Shown here piece by piece: positions 1 through 12,900 of a stretch of DNA of 64,000 nt. Position 1 is the first letter of the stretch. Each line of letters begins with the position of its first letter. The stretch is from Hybos culiciformis. Taxonomy: Eukaryota > Arthropoda > Insecta > Diptera > Hybotidae. The stretch spans positions 21,121,829 to 21,185,828 of the forward strand of contig OZ023275.1 of assembly GCA_964007475.1 (NCBI GenBank). Direction: 5' to 3'. Below the pieces are notes generated by a model, which saw nothing but the letters and a program-made list of their open reading frames with translations, was not told the origin of the DNA and did no database searches. The position numbers were made by a program, and so were the translations under genes.

Positions 1-737
1 TATATTTTGTTAGGAAAACTTTTTTATTTTTACTGGATTCGGAACAAACTTAAACTATGGTTGCGCTTAATTTTCCTCTACTTTGCAGAAACACTAACAT
101 TTTTGAAATCTGGTAAAAAATAAAAAAGTTTTCTTATCAAAATATGGATTACGTACGGTGTACAAAAAAAGTACTTTTTTTATGGAAATCGCGATATATA
201 ATAAAATGCACACAAAGGTTTCTTATTATAATTTTTGAAAAAGGATTCGAAATCACAAAAAATCCTGATTTTGAATCCTTCTTCAAAAAATACAATAAGA
301 AACATTTGTGTGCATTTTATTATATATGTATCTCCGTTACCACCTCCTGAAACACTGATCCTTTAAGTCTGTGGTGAAACCGAATCAAACTTCTAATTGT
401 TTCGAACCGGAAGTTGAAAAAGTCCAATAAATGTTGATGCGATTAATGCTAACTTTTTACGAAGAAGCATTTATTTCAGCTGTGCCAGGTTCTTTTTTTA
501 AATTTTTTTAATCATAATTATAAACTAACTCCTAATCACTTTTATATCTTGTTTGATTAAAAAATTAGGGCTATTAAACTGAAATTACTAAAAAAAAGAT
601 ATTTTTCATAAAAAATCAAGTTGACCGACCTCTAACATATCATGCTAAGATTTGGAACACATTTTTTTAGGACTCTATTATCACAAGGCTAAGGTGCCAC
701 TTTTATGTACTATGTCATTAAAAAAATTTCAACTTAC
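1..737 (-). other. Lim1 intron after the homeobox exon (partial)
   Basis: Non-coding, A+T-rich intron sequence 3' of the GTAAGT donor at 732-737 (minus). Apart from the fold-back at 193-331 I see no exon; the continuation of the homeodomain (VWFQN-type) is not present here. Confidence 0.8.
193..331. repeat. Fold-back (MITE-like) inverted repeat
   Basis: Two arms of about 63-65 nt (193-258 and 268-331) are near-complementary: both contain TATAATAAAATGCACACAAA followed by GTTTCTTATT and GGATTC, separated by about 9 nt. No convincing target-site duplication. The open frame read across it is a by-product of the palindrome. Confidence 0.75.
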
Positions 738-959
738 TTGTATCACTCTCATTGGTAGTCCAGTTTCTTTTGCTAATTGTTCCCTAATATGACGTGTTGG
801 TTTTGGTGTTTGACTAAATGCTGTTTTTAATACTTCTAATTGTTTGGCTTTAATTGTAGTTCTAGGTCCTCTTCGTTTAGATCCATTCGCTCCATCATCC
901 GGGCTTTTATTCTCATTTTGGGAATCACCTCTACCATCTGGGTCTCCATCTAATGAACC
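738..959 (-). CDS. Lim1: Lim1 exon: N-terminal three quarters of homeodomain
   Basis: 222 nt, exactly 74 codons. Reads [20 protein letters not shown], then [20 protein letters not shown] and further to MRVIQ, where GTAAGT cuts the homeodomain just before the expected VWFQN of helix 3. Homeodomain arm, helix 1 and helix 2 are intact. No frameshift or stop. The recognition helix exon must lie left of base 1. Confidence 0.96.
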
Positions 960-3900
960 CTTAAGTAGAATTGAGGTTTTAAAATTGTTTGTTTTATTTA
1001 TATTGTATTGTATAGTATAGTAAAAAATAAAAATAGTATAGTGTATTATTGACTTTCAACGATTTTATTTTTATCCTTTTAAATTCTTTTACGTCAATGA
1101 TTTTATAGTTTTGCAACAGGGGTACCATAAAAGGGATTAAAAATTTTATATTTTAGTAATATTATTGGAATGAGCCTATGAAGCATTAATCATATTGATT
1201 ACTTGTCGGATCATAAAAATTTTAATACTAAAAATATAAATATTATTGTGTTGCGGACAAAAATAATGCGTAGAATGTCATCACGATTTTAAGTTTTAAA
1301 AATTAATGTCGGCAGACAAGATATTATAATTTTTTTATTTGTAACCTAACTAGGAGTAACTTCTGTTTACAAATACTTAATTTTATTAAGTTATCTCAAG
1401 CATTGTAAGAGTGAATCTAAAAATGTTGTTCGTGTCACAAGAAACAAAGCAAACAATTTTGTGATTAGAATTTAATTCAAGTTACAGAATACCCTGTTAG
1501 CTTTGCGAAATAATTTACTTTGTTTGAGAATTTTCGATAGCTTAATTAATAATAATTCTGTTTTTAATCCTTTGAGTAAGGAGGAGTTTTTCTGCTTTTA
1601 AACTTTTTTTACTGGTTTGAATTAAAGATAATACGCATCCCATTATAGAAAAGTTATAAGAAAAATCAGTTATTTTGTTAGATATATATGTAATACATTA
1701 TTTACCTGGTCGGAATCATCGTGTGTATGTTTACTATCCGTACTCATACTTTGTACCGATAAGTCGGATGCTCCTAAAGGTCCTGAATCAGAACTTAATG
1801 CACTTAAGCCCAGAGATGATCTATGTAGGGGTTCATCGTCATCTTCGTCTTCACTAGCCGAACCCATTAATGAATCTGAAAAAAAAAACAGAATAATGGT
1901 ATGAAACGCTATGTTTGATGAAAAATAAGAATAAAATATAATTTTTAATTGTTAATACCGTCATTAAAGAGGATTGTTATATAAATAATACATTTTATAA
2001 TTTTTTATAAAGAAAAAAAAATTTGGTATTTTTTATAACAAATTTCTAAAAAGTAAAAATCTGAGTTATTACAATAATATTCGAAACTATATGGAAAATA
2101 ACTATAATGTCTAATATAAACATGTTCGTCCACCGGCCAATTCTCTCTCCTTCCCATACTAAAATGCATATAAGAAGTATTAAACCGATTTTGAAATTTC
2201 GAAATCCAAGACATATCGATATCCTATCGTATTCACATTAATTAATCTAAAGAACGATCTACGATTAAGAATTAATTAAGAACCTTATAATATACTCTGA
2301 TTGAGTCCAAGGATCCAAAGCGTACGTTATGAAGAAAGAAATAAAATGTTAAGTGTCATTTTTCATTTAGGTATAAGATATGTATGTATAAGATTCTGTT
2401 CTATATTTTTATTTTTTTTTTCAATATTTATGAATGTTCCACATTAACAAACTGAATACTATAGTGTATAATAAATAGTAATCCCATCTATTTTCTTTTT
2501 AATGACTGCAAATTATCAGATTAGAAATTTTTGTTAATTAAATAATTTTAATATTTTACCGTCGGTCGGTATAAATAGAATGTATAGAAATATATGTTAT
2601 AAATGATATGCTTTTATAAATCCAAAATAAGTTAGGTATATTAAATGTAAGTAATGTATATTTTGTATATAAAATATGTTTTTAGTACATTATGGTTTGT
2701 ATACATACATACATGTATTATGTGTCATTATATCTTTCAAAAAATTATTAAAAATAATTTATAAATATGTACATTTATGTATCTTTCATTACTTTTATGA
2801 AATATGATTTTCGTGTATGTGGGAGTTGCAACATTAAAGTGGTACAAAATAAAAAAAAAAAAAACATTTTTAATGTCATTCATGAAATATTTTTATCTAA
2901 TTTTTTATTTATTTTTTTTTTTTCGAAAAATATAAGAAAATAAATCAGATAAAATTTAAATTTATCTTACATTGTTATTAAATTTCATGCACACCTAAAA
3001 AAAAAAACTTTATACCATAGTTTTATATGTATAACATAAAAACAAAAAATAAATTCGACTATAAATCCATGGATGGATAATTCCGGTTGTTTGAGTACCG
3101 AAAAAATTTACTCAGTTGAAACAAAAAAAATAATTTTTTTTTTCTACTTTTTAACTTTACTAGACACACAATTTTCCAAAACAAAAACAAGAAGCATGTA
3201 ATTTTTAACGTACTTAGATAAAAAAAAATACATAAAAATTACTAACAACAAAAAATGGCACTTTTAACAAAAAAAAACCTCTCGCATTTTTAATTTGAAA
3301 ATTGGTTACATATATTTATTTGTTTGACACGAGCATAAAAAATTTCAGCACGAGTTTTAGATTTTGTGGCAAGTCCTTGTAAATTAATCGCTTTTTAAAC
3401 TGACACGCGTCTAATGATGATTTCTGATGTTTTAAAATACATTTAGAAAAAAATATAAAATATATTCCGTATAAATAGTTAGTTATTCATTTTATTAGTT
3501 GGGGTGCCCTTTTTAAATTTTTTTGACAACCTTGCGCTATTTTATTTTCTTTTTTATATGTTTGCATATATAAAATGTATGCAAACAAAATATGAATTCT
3601 TTGAAATTAGAATATAATCAAGTATTTTTTTTTAACACTTTCTAAATAAAAATTCTTCCTTCCGATTTATTAGGAAAAGTAGTAAAGTAAAGTATTAACA
3701 GCATTAAAATTTCTAATAAGTATGATTTAAATAAAAATATTTCATTTTGAAATATACATATTTCAAATTCAACAATTTTCCGAGATTACATTATAGAGAC
3801 GTTAGAATAATGTTGAAGATTGTGAATTAAATATAGGAATTCAAAATTTAAAGTTTGTTTCTCTTTTCTTTTGCTCCAGAATTGAAATCGGTTTGACTGT

Positions 3901-6900
3901 CAAATTAACATCAAAAAACCATTTTTCCATTATACAGTTTTCCAAAAATATTATCAGGTAAGTGCTTCATAAGGTATATATTGTATATTCAACGTGGAAT
4001 CCTCCTCAGACGAAACCTGTGTTGATCAGAAGTTTTTTGCTTTTAAAAGCACAAACTAGATTTGAAAGTAAAATTTGAAGAATTTTTGTTTTATTTGAAA
4101 GCAGTTAGAAGTATTAAAGACAAACAGAGAATCAGAGATCAATTTAATTATTTATATTAGATGAAATGTAGTCTGTACTATGTACTATAATCCATATTAA
4201 AATGTAATACGTAATAATACATATTTAAATGTACATATCGTTATTCCCAGTAAGACTATTGTAACTCGAGTTACAATACTTTTGAGTTGTTGATGTAGTT
4301 AGAAAGAGAAAAAAATTAGCTTTCCGGACATGTAACCCGATTGATTCTACGATTTATAAATTTTGAAAAAAAATGCTTTTCATGTTTTATCCCAAGACCT
4401 TTTTTCCTTTAAATTATTGTATCTCGAATTACAATAATCTCAAAAAAAAAATTTGATTTTATTTTATTGTAACTTCAGTTACAATATTCTTACTTTGTGA
4501 TTTTATTTTCTTTGTTATTGTAAGTCTGTAGTTACAATACTTTAGAAATATTTCTTTAAATATTTTACTATGGTAACACTAGTTTCAATATTTTTTACAG
4601 CAAAAAAAATATTGTAACTGAAGTTTCAATAAAAAAAAAATCTAAATATTATTTCAAGAATATTGTAAATTGACATTTTATAGATCATAATTAAACACTA
4701 AGTTCGAAAGTATTGTAACTTGAGTTACAAAAAATTCAAAGAAAAAAGTGCCAATGTTAAAATATTAATTTAATAAAAAATCACATTAAAAATAATTTTT
4801 TTAGATTTAAATTAGTGGGGTCCAATAACTGTTCCAAAAATAAATCTTTCAAAATTTACACATTTACAAAAACATTCTTACAAAAAAAAATATGACCAAA
4901 AAACATTTTAAAAATTTCAAATTGATTTATCTCAAAACTATCATTTTCGAGTTACAATAGTCTTACTGGGAAGCAACGATATTAATATGTATATTTTTAT
5001 AATATTTACGAACTTGAATACTTCCAAATTTATTTCTAATATATTTTGTTCTGGGAATGAAATTTGCAAAAAAAAAAATTGATGTTGATTTTTCAGAACC
5101 ACCCTAACACGTGTTCATTAGTTTGTTTTTGAAGGATGAAAATCTCAAAATGATATAATTTTAAATGCTAGTACATAGTGTTATTGTTTTTAATAATTTA
5201 ATTAAAGCTTATATCGGAAGGAAATTCTTTGGATGAAATATTGTTTGATTTTTTATTTTTCATATTTCATATTTTACTTTAATAGAGAATTAATATTTAC
5301 TTGAAGGCATGAATCAGATACACACATAAATAAGTTAAAATAAGAGAACATTCAACAAGAGTTTCTCATCTTTTGCTTTTTAGTTATTAACATAACATAT
5401 TCAAACCAAACCGAAATATCGTACTAATTGATATTACCAGCCATTTAGTGTGAGAAACATTAACAACGAGAGAAGGAACAGAAAAAAATACATTATTTTT
5501 CGGAGTTCGCTGCGGCTAGTTCGATGTCAGCCAATTCTAATAGATTTTAATAGCGCTTTATCCATCCGTTCAGGCTAAGAGAAAATGACATATCTATCCA
5601 ATTCTTTCGCTAATCGATAGCTTATGGTCCAGAGGACTCAACAACTTTTGAAGCTTTTTTGTTGCAATCATTTTTTGAAAATGCGACAGGGTCATCAATT
5701 AATTCAGCGTATTTTTAAAGCTGGATCCAAAGTATTTCCATATCTCTTTTCTTTGATACTAAAACTACTTACCTAAAATGACCTGATTAGAAAAAAAAAT
5801 ATTAACCCTAATCTAGGTTTACTAAAAATAAAAAAATTATTTTTCTTTAAAATTAACGATGTAGGAAATTTAAGTTAATATATTTTACAAACAACAGCAA
5901 TAAATAAGTCATTTAAATTATATTCAAATGGGTTTTGAAGTGATTTCATACCCATAACATATTGATAAATTTTCTTGCACGGAATAAAAAAAAAAATAAA
6001 ATTCTTTTATTTTCTTATTATAAAATGTTTATTAAGTTGTATTCTCTCTCAATGAAATATACTTGTAAAAATGTTCTAAGCATAACTAATCAAAACACAA
6101 CGGGTGTTTTTTTTTTTATATAATGTTTGAAAGGACAAGTGGTTTTGTCATCTCTTTTATGTTTAAAACTCACCCCCTTTTTAAAAGATGAGAAGAAAAA
6201 AAAAAATTAAAATTCTGTACCCAACAGAATGTGAAAAAATATTATGTTTTTTTTTTTTAGATAAGAATTATACATTCTGCTGATATCAAATCATAGGACA
6301 AGAGCTACAAATTGTAAGAAAGGACTACCACAAAAAGTTAATTAGCTTGGCAATAAATGCTTAATGGTCTGCTTTGAAAACACATGAAAGTTATAATCCA
6401 ATCTGAATCCGAAGAGATCAAACAAACATTTTCGCCATTTAAATTGTTTTTCTGCTGAATATTGCAGAAATTATTATTATTTTATTTGAATCATTCATAT
6501 TTATGTAAAAATCACACTTGTAAATCAAAATTGCTACAAAAAAATTAAACCAATTGAAGAATTAGGATGATGTGACTTTCGACCTAACAAAAACCACCAC
6601 TAAGGGCTAGTTATGACGATGATTATCAATTAATTATTAAAGTTCATATTTTATGTTCTATATTTTCGTTCTTGAAAACTATTTCTCGTTTATTAGCTCC
6701 AATTCTACTACAAAAATGATGAAAAATCGTTTAAGGTTTTTTTATACTTCAACCCCACAATATAAATATATACTAAAAATTAAATGTTATATATTTTTTT
6801 TTTTGAAAATTTTCGAAAAAAAAAACAAAAACGAAATAAAATGTTAAAACACATGCAAAAAAAATAAAAAAATTTTATTTATAAAAAGGGGTGCTTTCTG

Positions 6901-9900
6901 TTTTTCAACCCCCTATAGTTTATATTGATGGGTTTTATTTTGTTATAAAAATATATATATATGTACACAGAAAAATATTTATATTATATGTTGTAAATAT
7001 ATTATTTTTTTAAATATGTACACAACAAATATATGTACACAACAAATATATAATTTTATTTATATTACATGATGTATATTTACAAACAAAAGACTAAATT
7101 ATTGAGTCGGCACTTTAGAGTTTGCTGTTTCAAAAAAAATAAAATAAAAAAAAAACACTTGTTTCCATTCTTCACGAAATTATTTTTAAGTGAAATGATA
7201 TTAGAGGTTAAGCAATTATTGTTAGGTACTTTGGGGAAACAAAAATAGCAAAATAAACTGGTAGTACACTCTTTTATAAAAAATAAAAATTTAAATCGAA
7301 TTTTTTTATGGGTTTTCTTCTTTAATTTTTTGTTTTTTGTATTTTGCATGGACACACTTTATTTAGAATTGTTTTTTTTTTTTGTTCGCTACATAGTAAA
7401 TTTAGAATTTTTTTTTTTTGCATTTTTTGTATCGGTCTCTTACAAAACTTATAGAAAAAAAAAACATTTTGAAGCATAGTAAATAAATATATTTTTCTAA
7501 AAAAAAAACAACAAAATCAGTATTCATTATATGTAAGCGACAATATTTTCATTTTTTTTTTTTGGGTTGAACGGAATTCCTAATCTAACTTCAATCTGAA
7601 GAATCTTTCGGTGTAGTTAGAGCTATAACGCTACATTAAAAGAATCCGAACATCTCCTTCAACTTTTAATTTAAAGCATAATAATAACAATTGGGCCATG
7701 TCCGTGTCGTATAGAGCTGTCGGTATTTTGATTTTCAAAAATTTCTAATTTATCGCTGGACAATAAAATAGCTTACAAAAAGTATATCTAATTGATTCCA
7801 TGATCACAGAAATATACGGTAGATATTTAGATATTTTTTTGACAGTAGCATTAAAGGTTTTAAAGTCCAAAATCTCTAAACTGCATTAAACAACTTTGAA
7901 TTCAAATCAATATCTTCGCGGAAGCGCTATTAAAATATTTAATAATTTCACGAGCTTGCATAAAATTTCTTTTTTTTTACTAAATTCTTCAAAGAGGTAA
8001 ATATTTAAAGTAAAATTTGATATTGAAATATTTAACCATCATTCGGTTGTACATAGTTATTGTTTTTGTTTTTTTTTTTTTGTTAAATAATATACGAGTA
8101 AAAAGTAAAGTTTATGTATAAATAGTGAAAATGAAAGATTTCCTTTTGTTTAGGTTTTTATAAGAATCTTTAAATATATAAAATATATAAATATACATGT
8201 GTACATACACTTTGGTACATTAATTTCAAATTAGTTTTGCATCATATGGTTCATGATGCGGAAACACGACCATAAGGAATTTTTTTTATTTATTTTTTTT
8301 TTTATTTTTGAAGAGTTGAACCAAAGATTTGAAGGAAAAATATATAATAATAAATAAGGCAAAAAAAAAAAAAAAAAATATATAAAAATCTAAAACATAT
8401 TTTTATATTTTTATGATATGCTACTACCAGCTAATAAAAATACATGACTTCTTTTCATAAAAAAAAATAAAAAAATTTGCAAGAATAATAATAATAATTT
8501 TTAATACTTTACTTTAATAGCATATATAGAATTCTATCAACTTATTTTATTTTCCCTATATAATTATATTGATGAATTTAATATAATACTGACGTAAATC
8601 TAATATAGAAATAAGAAAAAGTTCCGACGGAAGAATGAATGAACTGCTGGATACTAATGATTATACTTGTATTTCAAAAACTTTCGATGTAATAATTAAA
8701 CATTTAACAGAGAAAATTAAGTTTTGAGAACTCACACAAAAGTTAATAGAAAATAAGGATTTAAAAATCGAAGAAGTCAATGTCGAATTAGGTAATTTAG
8801 AACTAAATCTAAAAAAAATAGACTGATAAATAAAGCGATTGTTATAAGAAGTCAAACAAAATTAGGTTGTGCCATAGATTCCTCTAAGAAGATACAGGAC
8901 CACAATAAAATAAAGGAAAAACGAAAAAAGCCACCTACAACTAATTTACCTCTTATTCATAATTTTTATTTTTATTTTATTAGAATTAAAAAAAATTTTT
9001 TTTTTTTTACACATTTTTCGTCAATTTTGATGATTTCGCTCGCTTTAGAGAGCTCTGACTCAAGCAAAAATGAAGTGTGTTGAATGAAAATTTATTTTTT
9101 TATTGTAATTTTTTCTTTTTTTTAATAAACGAAACATTTTTAAAATTTCTCAAAAGTTATAAAAATAATTGCCGCAGATATAAACGGAGTAAATTTGAAG
9201 TCTAGTGGCCTATTAAATAATTTTAAGAATCGATATTTACTTAATCTTGACTTAATATATCTAAATCCAATGCAATAATCTCTAGATCCTCCAGCATTGA
9301 CCAATTTTGATTAAATTTAGACTCCAGATATCAAGTCGAGCATGTGCACTACATTGATCCAAAAATGGGATACTAAGTTTTAGTAATTTTGGCATTAAAT
9401 CTTGTACTAATATTTTTATACAAAAAACAACAACAATAATAATATTTTTTTTTTTACTAATATTTCTGTTCTATCAGAGTCATATCAAGTACAAATTATT
9501 TTAAAATCGTAAAAATAATGCCCAGGAGCATAATTTCTAATATTAAAGAGAATTAGTTTTATTTAAAAAAAAATGAATTAAATTATTTATTGTTAGATAT
9601 ACAGAATTTATATTTCCTATTTTATGTTCACTCATAATTTTAATAATACGGCATGTCCAAATGGGTGGACTGCATTGTAGAAACTGAGCTTCGAATCGAG
9701 AAGAAGGGTATACAAAAAAAAAAGAAATAAATAGGGAAATAAAAAAATTAAAGAAATTTTTAAAGAAACTGGATTAAATTTTAATCCAAAAGGCATTGAT
9801 TTTAGAAACACTGTCATTGAACATTTTTTGTCTCGAAAAATACTTGCTTTAATGCATTTTTACTTGATTTTAGCATATTTTTGGAAAGAGAAATAATATA

Positions 9901-12900
9901 AATTTGCGATATAAAGTAATAAGTATGTGATGGTGAATGCCTATAATACTAAAAGTATTCGTCTCATTTTATTCAACTCGCTATTTAGTTTCTTCTTTGG
10001 ATTTTACTAAAAGTTCATTCAAAAAAATTCACTAAAACTTGTAATATTTCTATATACATTATCCAAGTACACATAATTATATGTTTTTTCTTTTAGTTTG
10101 TGTTATTTCAAGAAAAAAAAATACAATAATACTAGTAGTCATCATGATTATGAAGAAGTTGTTTCAAATAATTTAATGTGTTTTAACCACATTTTTAATT
10201 ATTTAGCTACTTTTCTTTTTTTTAACATAGTGCAACAACTCTAAATATGTTTACTAGGCAAAAAAAAACATACAAGATTTTTGTACAGACAGATTTGTTA
10301 AAATATTTCCTTCTTCGTTTTGTTTACACCAAAGAATATAATGACATTAAAAGAGCATTGAATCGAATAAATTAGAGATATTTAAACCGAGAAAATAACA
10401 TATTATTATTGAATAATATTATTTTTATTTGTCCATATAAACCTTTTTTTTTTGCCCTCTATATAAGCAAAATGATGGTGATGAAATATAATAGTTCTAG
10501 GGAACAAAAGACCGGTAAAGAAAGTTCGAAATGATGAAATAGTTGTTTTTGCGTGCAACAAACATTATATAGTTAGTTAAATATATTAATGTAGTTAAAG
10601 ACGTTAAAAAAATCGAAAATTTATTACTATACAAATAGGGCAAACCAAAACTGAATGCAAAAGTACATATTTTGTTGTATGGATGGGTCAGACTGTGGAA
10701 CTAGTTATTTTAGACTATTTTAGTTTTAGAACTGGTGGAATAATTGGTTGAATAAAAGGTTATTTTTAAGTATTTGAGGGTGGAAGTATCAGTAGTATGT
10801 TTATTGTGACATCTCATGCTTTACTATCTCTGATAGTACGTAAAGAATTTTCAAAGCTATACACCAAAATGCATTCAATTTTATTGATAATGATTTTATT
10901 TATTTTTTTTTTTTTCAAATTTTGATAAAATCTCGAAAAGTTTAGATAAAAAATTATTTAAATTGATATAAATGTTGCGGTGACGGAAGATGAAGTTACT
11001 TATTATTTTATTTTTTTTTATAATTATTATATTTATAGCTTAAAATTCTTATAATTTTTCTTTGAATTTCAATTTTATAGCTTTTCAAAAATCAGAATAA
11101 AAAAAAAAGAACAGATTTTCACGGTTGATTAAAATTTAAACGACCGTTATTAAATAAAAAAATATTTAAAACCATAAAAGTAATTTTTATAAAAATATAA
11201 ATAAAAATATCATATATACTAAAAGATATTAAAAAAAAAAAATGGATATTTTTATTTTATTTGCAAGCAAAAAAATACATAAAATGTATTGTTATCGTAA
11301 ATATTATATTTTTAAGTTTTTATATTTTTTTGATGGATTTAATGTTACGTACTAAAAAAAAAAAAAACAGAAAAAAAAAGTAGTAAACAAAATGATGTAC
11401 GGTTAAATACTTGCAGTTTGTACCTCGTAAAAGGTTCAATGATCATAAATTAAGTAAAATTCATTTTTATGCCATTTTCTCATAAACAGGATCACATTAA
11501 ACAAAACAACAAAAAAATGCAAAAACATAAGTTATTCTTGTTATGAAACTGGATGAAATTAAGTTTTATTCCATAACGAAAGTGAAACTAAAAAAAAACA
11601 AAATATATTTTTTTTTCTAACGTAAAAAATAATTACTATACTTTTTGTTAATATTTCAAATTTAAATAATAATTTTTTTTAAGGAACAAAAACGTCAACA
11701 AAAATTTAGGAAAATCAATTAAAGATATAAAAATTTTTTTAAAAATCAAAATTAGATTTAAAAAAATAAATAAAAAAAAAAAATGTAGTTTTATTTTTAT
11801 ATTCAAAAGTAGTCCTCGAAGTAACTTATCAAAAAATGAATTCTCTTTACATTTTGATATTATATATATACATATTATATTTTTTGTTTAAATAATTAAG
11901 TGTATTTCTTTTGCATTTTTGCACATTAAATGAATTGTAGCAGTGATAATAAAGTATAAGATGTCGCATTTGATATTATGTACATTTTTTTTGTTTTATA
12001 TGTACAACACAGTCTTTGCTGTAGAAAATATTGCACTGAAAAAACTCGTTGGAGAATTATAATCATAAAATTATTAATCTTATTAATAAATTTTATAATA
12101 ATAATAATAATAATTTTAAGCATATAATAAAAAAAAGTATAGCAAATAGGTTGTAGCAGAAGTTGCTACTCCAAAATTATAGTTTTTATTGTTTTTTCTA
12201 GCGAAAAATAATTAACAAAAAATACTTTTTCTTATAAAATAAGTTTCTGATATTTTTATGTCGAATATTGTTATAATCATTCATTTGAACAGATATATTA
12301 AAAATAAAAATTTCAAGCTATTTTTCCTTGCTATGACATAAAGCGATTTGAAATATTTACAACTATCAAGGGATATCTAAAAAGCTAGTTGCCTGTAATT
12401 GTAACTCTATAATCATCCTGCAAACTCTACATTATAAAAAACCATACATATTTCGTCGGTCGTATTCCTATTTGTGTTGTCCAAATGACCATTTTATGCT
12501 TGAAATACAGATTCGACATATTCAGAAATGGTAATCAATCAAAACATAAAAAGCATAAAATAGTCGTTTGGACGAATAGGAATGCACCCGACGATATGTG
12601 AAAAAATGTGTCCATTTAAAAATGAGTTTTGTCATATAGTTTCTAAAAAAACCTATCGTTTAAGAACGGACTTGGTTTTTTCAGTGTGTCATTGATATAT
12701 ATAATGCATAATCTGTGTGAATACGTAAGTATACCTATAGTTACATAATAACTGCAATCCTAATTTTGTTCTACATAAATTCTTAAATTTAAAATCAAAA
12801 AAATTTAATATGTTTAATGAAAACAAAAAAAAACAATATTCTAGGAAAAGAATTAGAACTTTCAAAAAATATGAATAACATGTTTAAATTGTATTTACAA

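Noticed and set aside
1675..1857. 60-codon plus-strand frame
   Set aside because: Antisense shadow of the Lim1 linker exon.
8640..8930. Plus-strand coding-like relic with a coiled-coil-like segment ([19 protein letters not shown])
   Set aside because: Interrupted by several stops, no diagnostic motif; cannot separate from A/T-rich chance.
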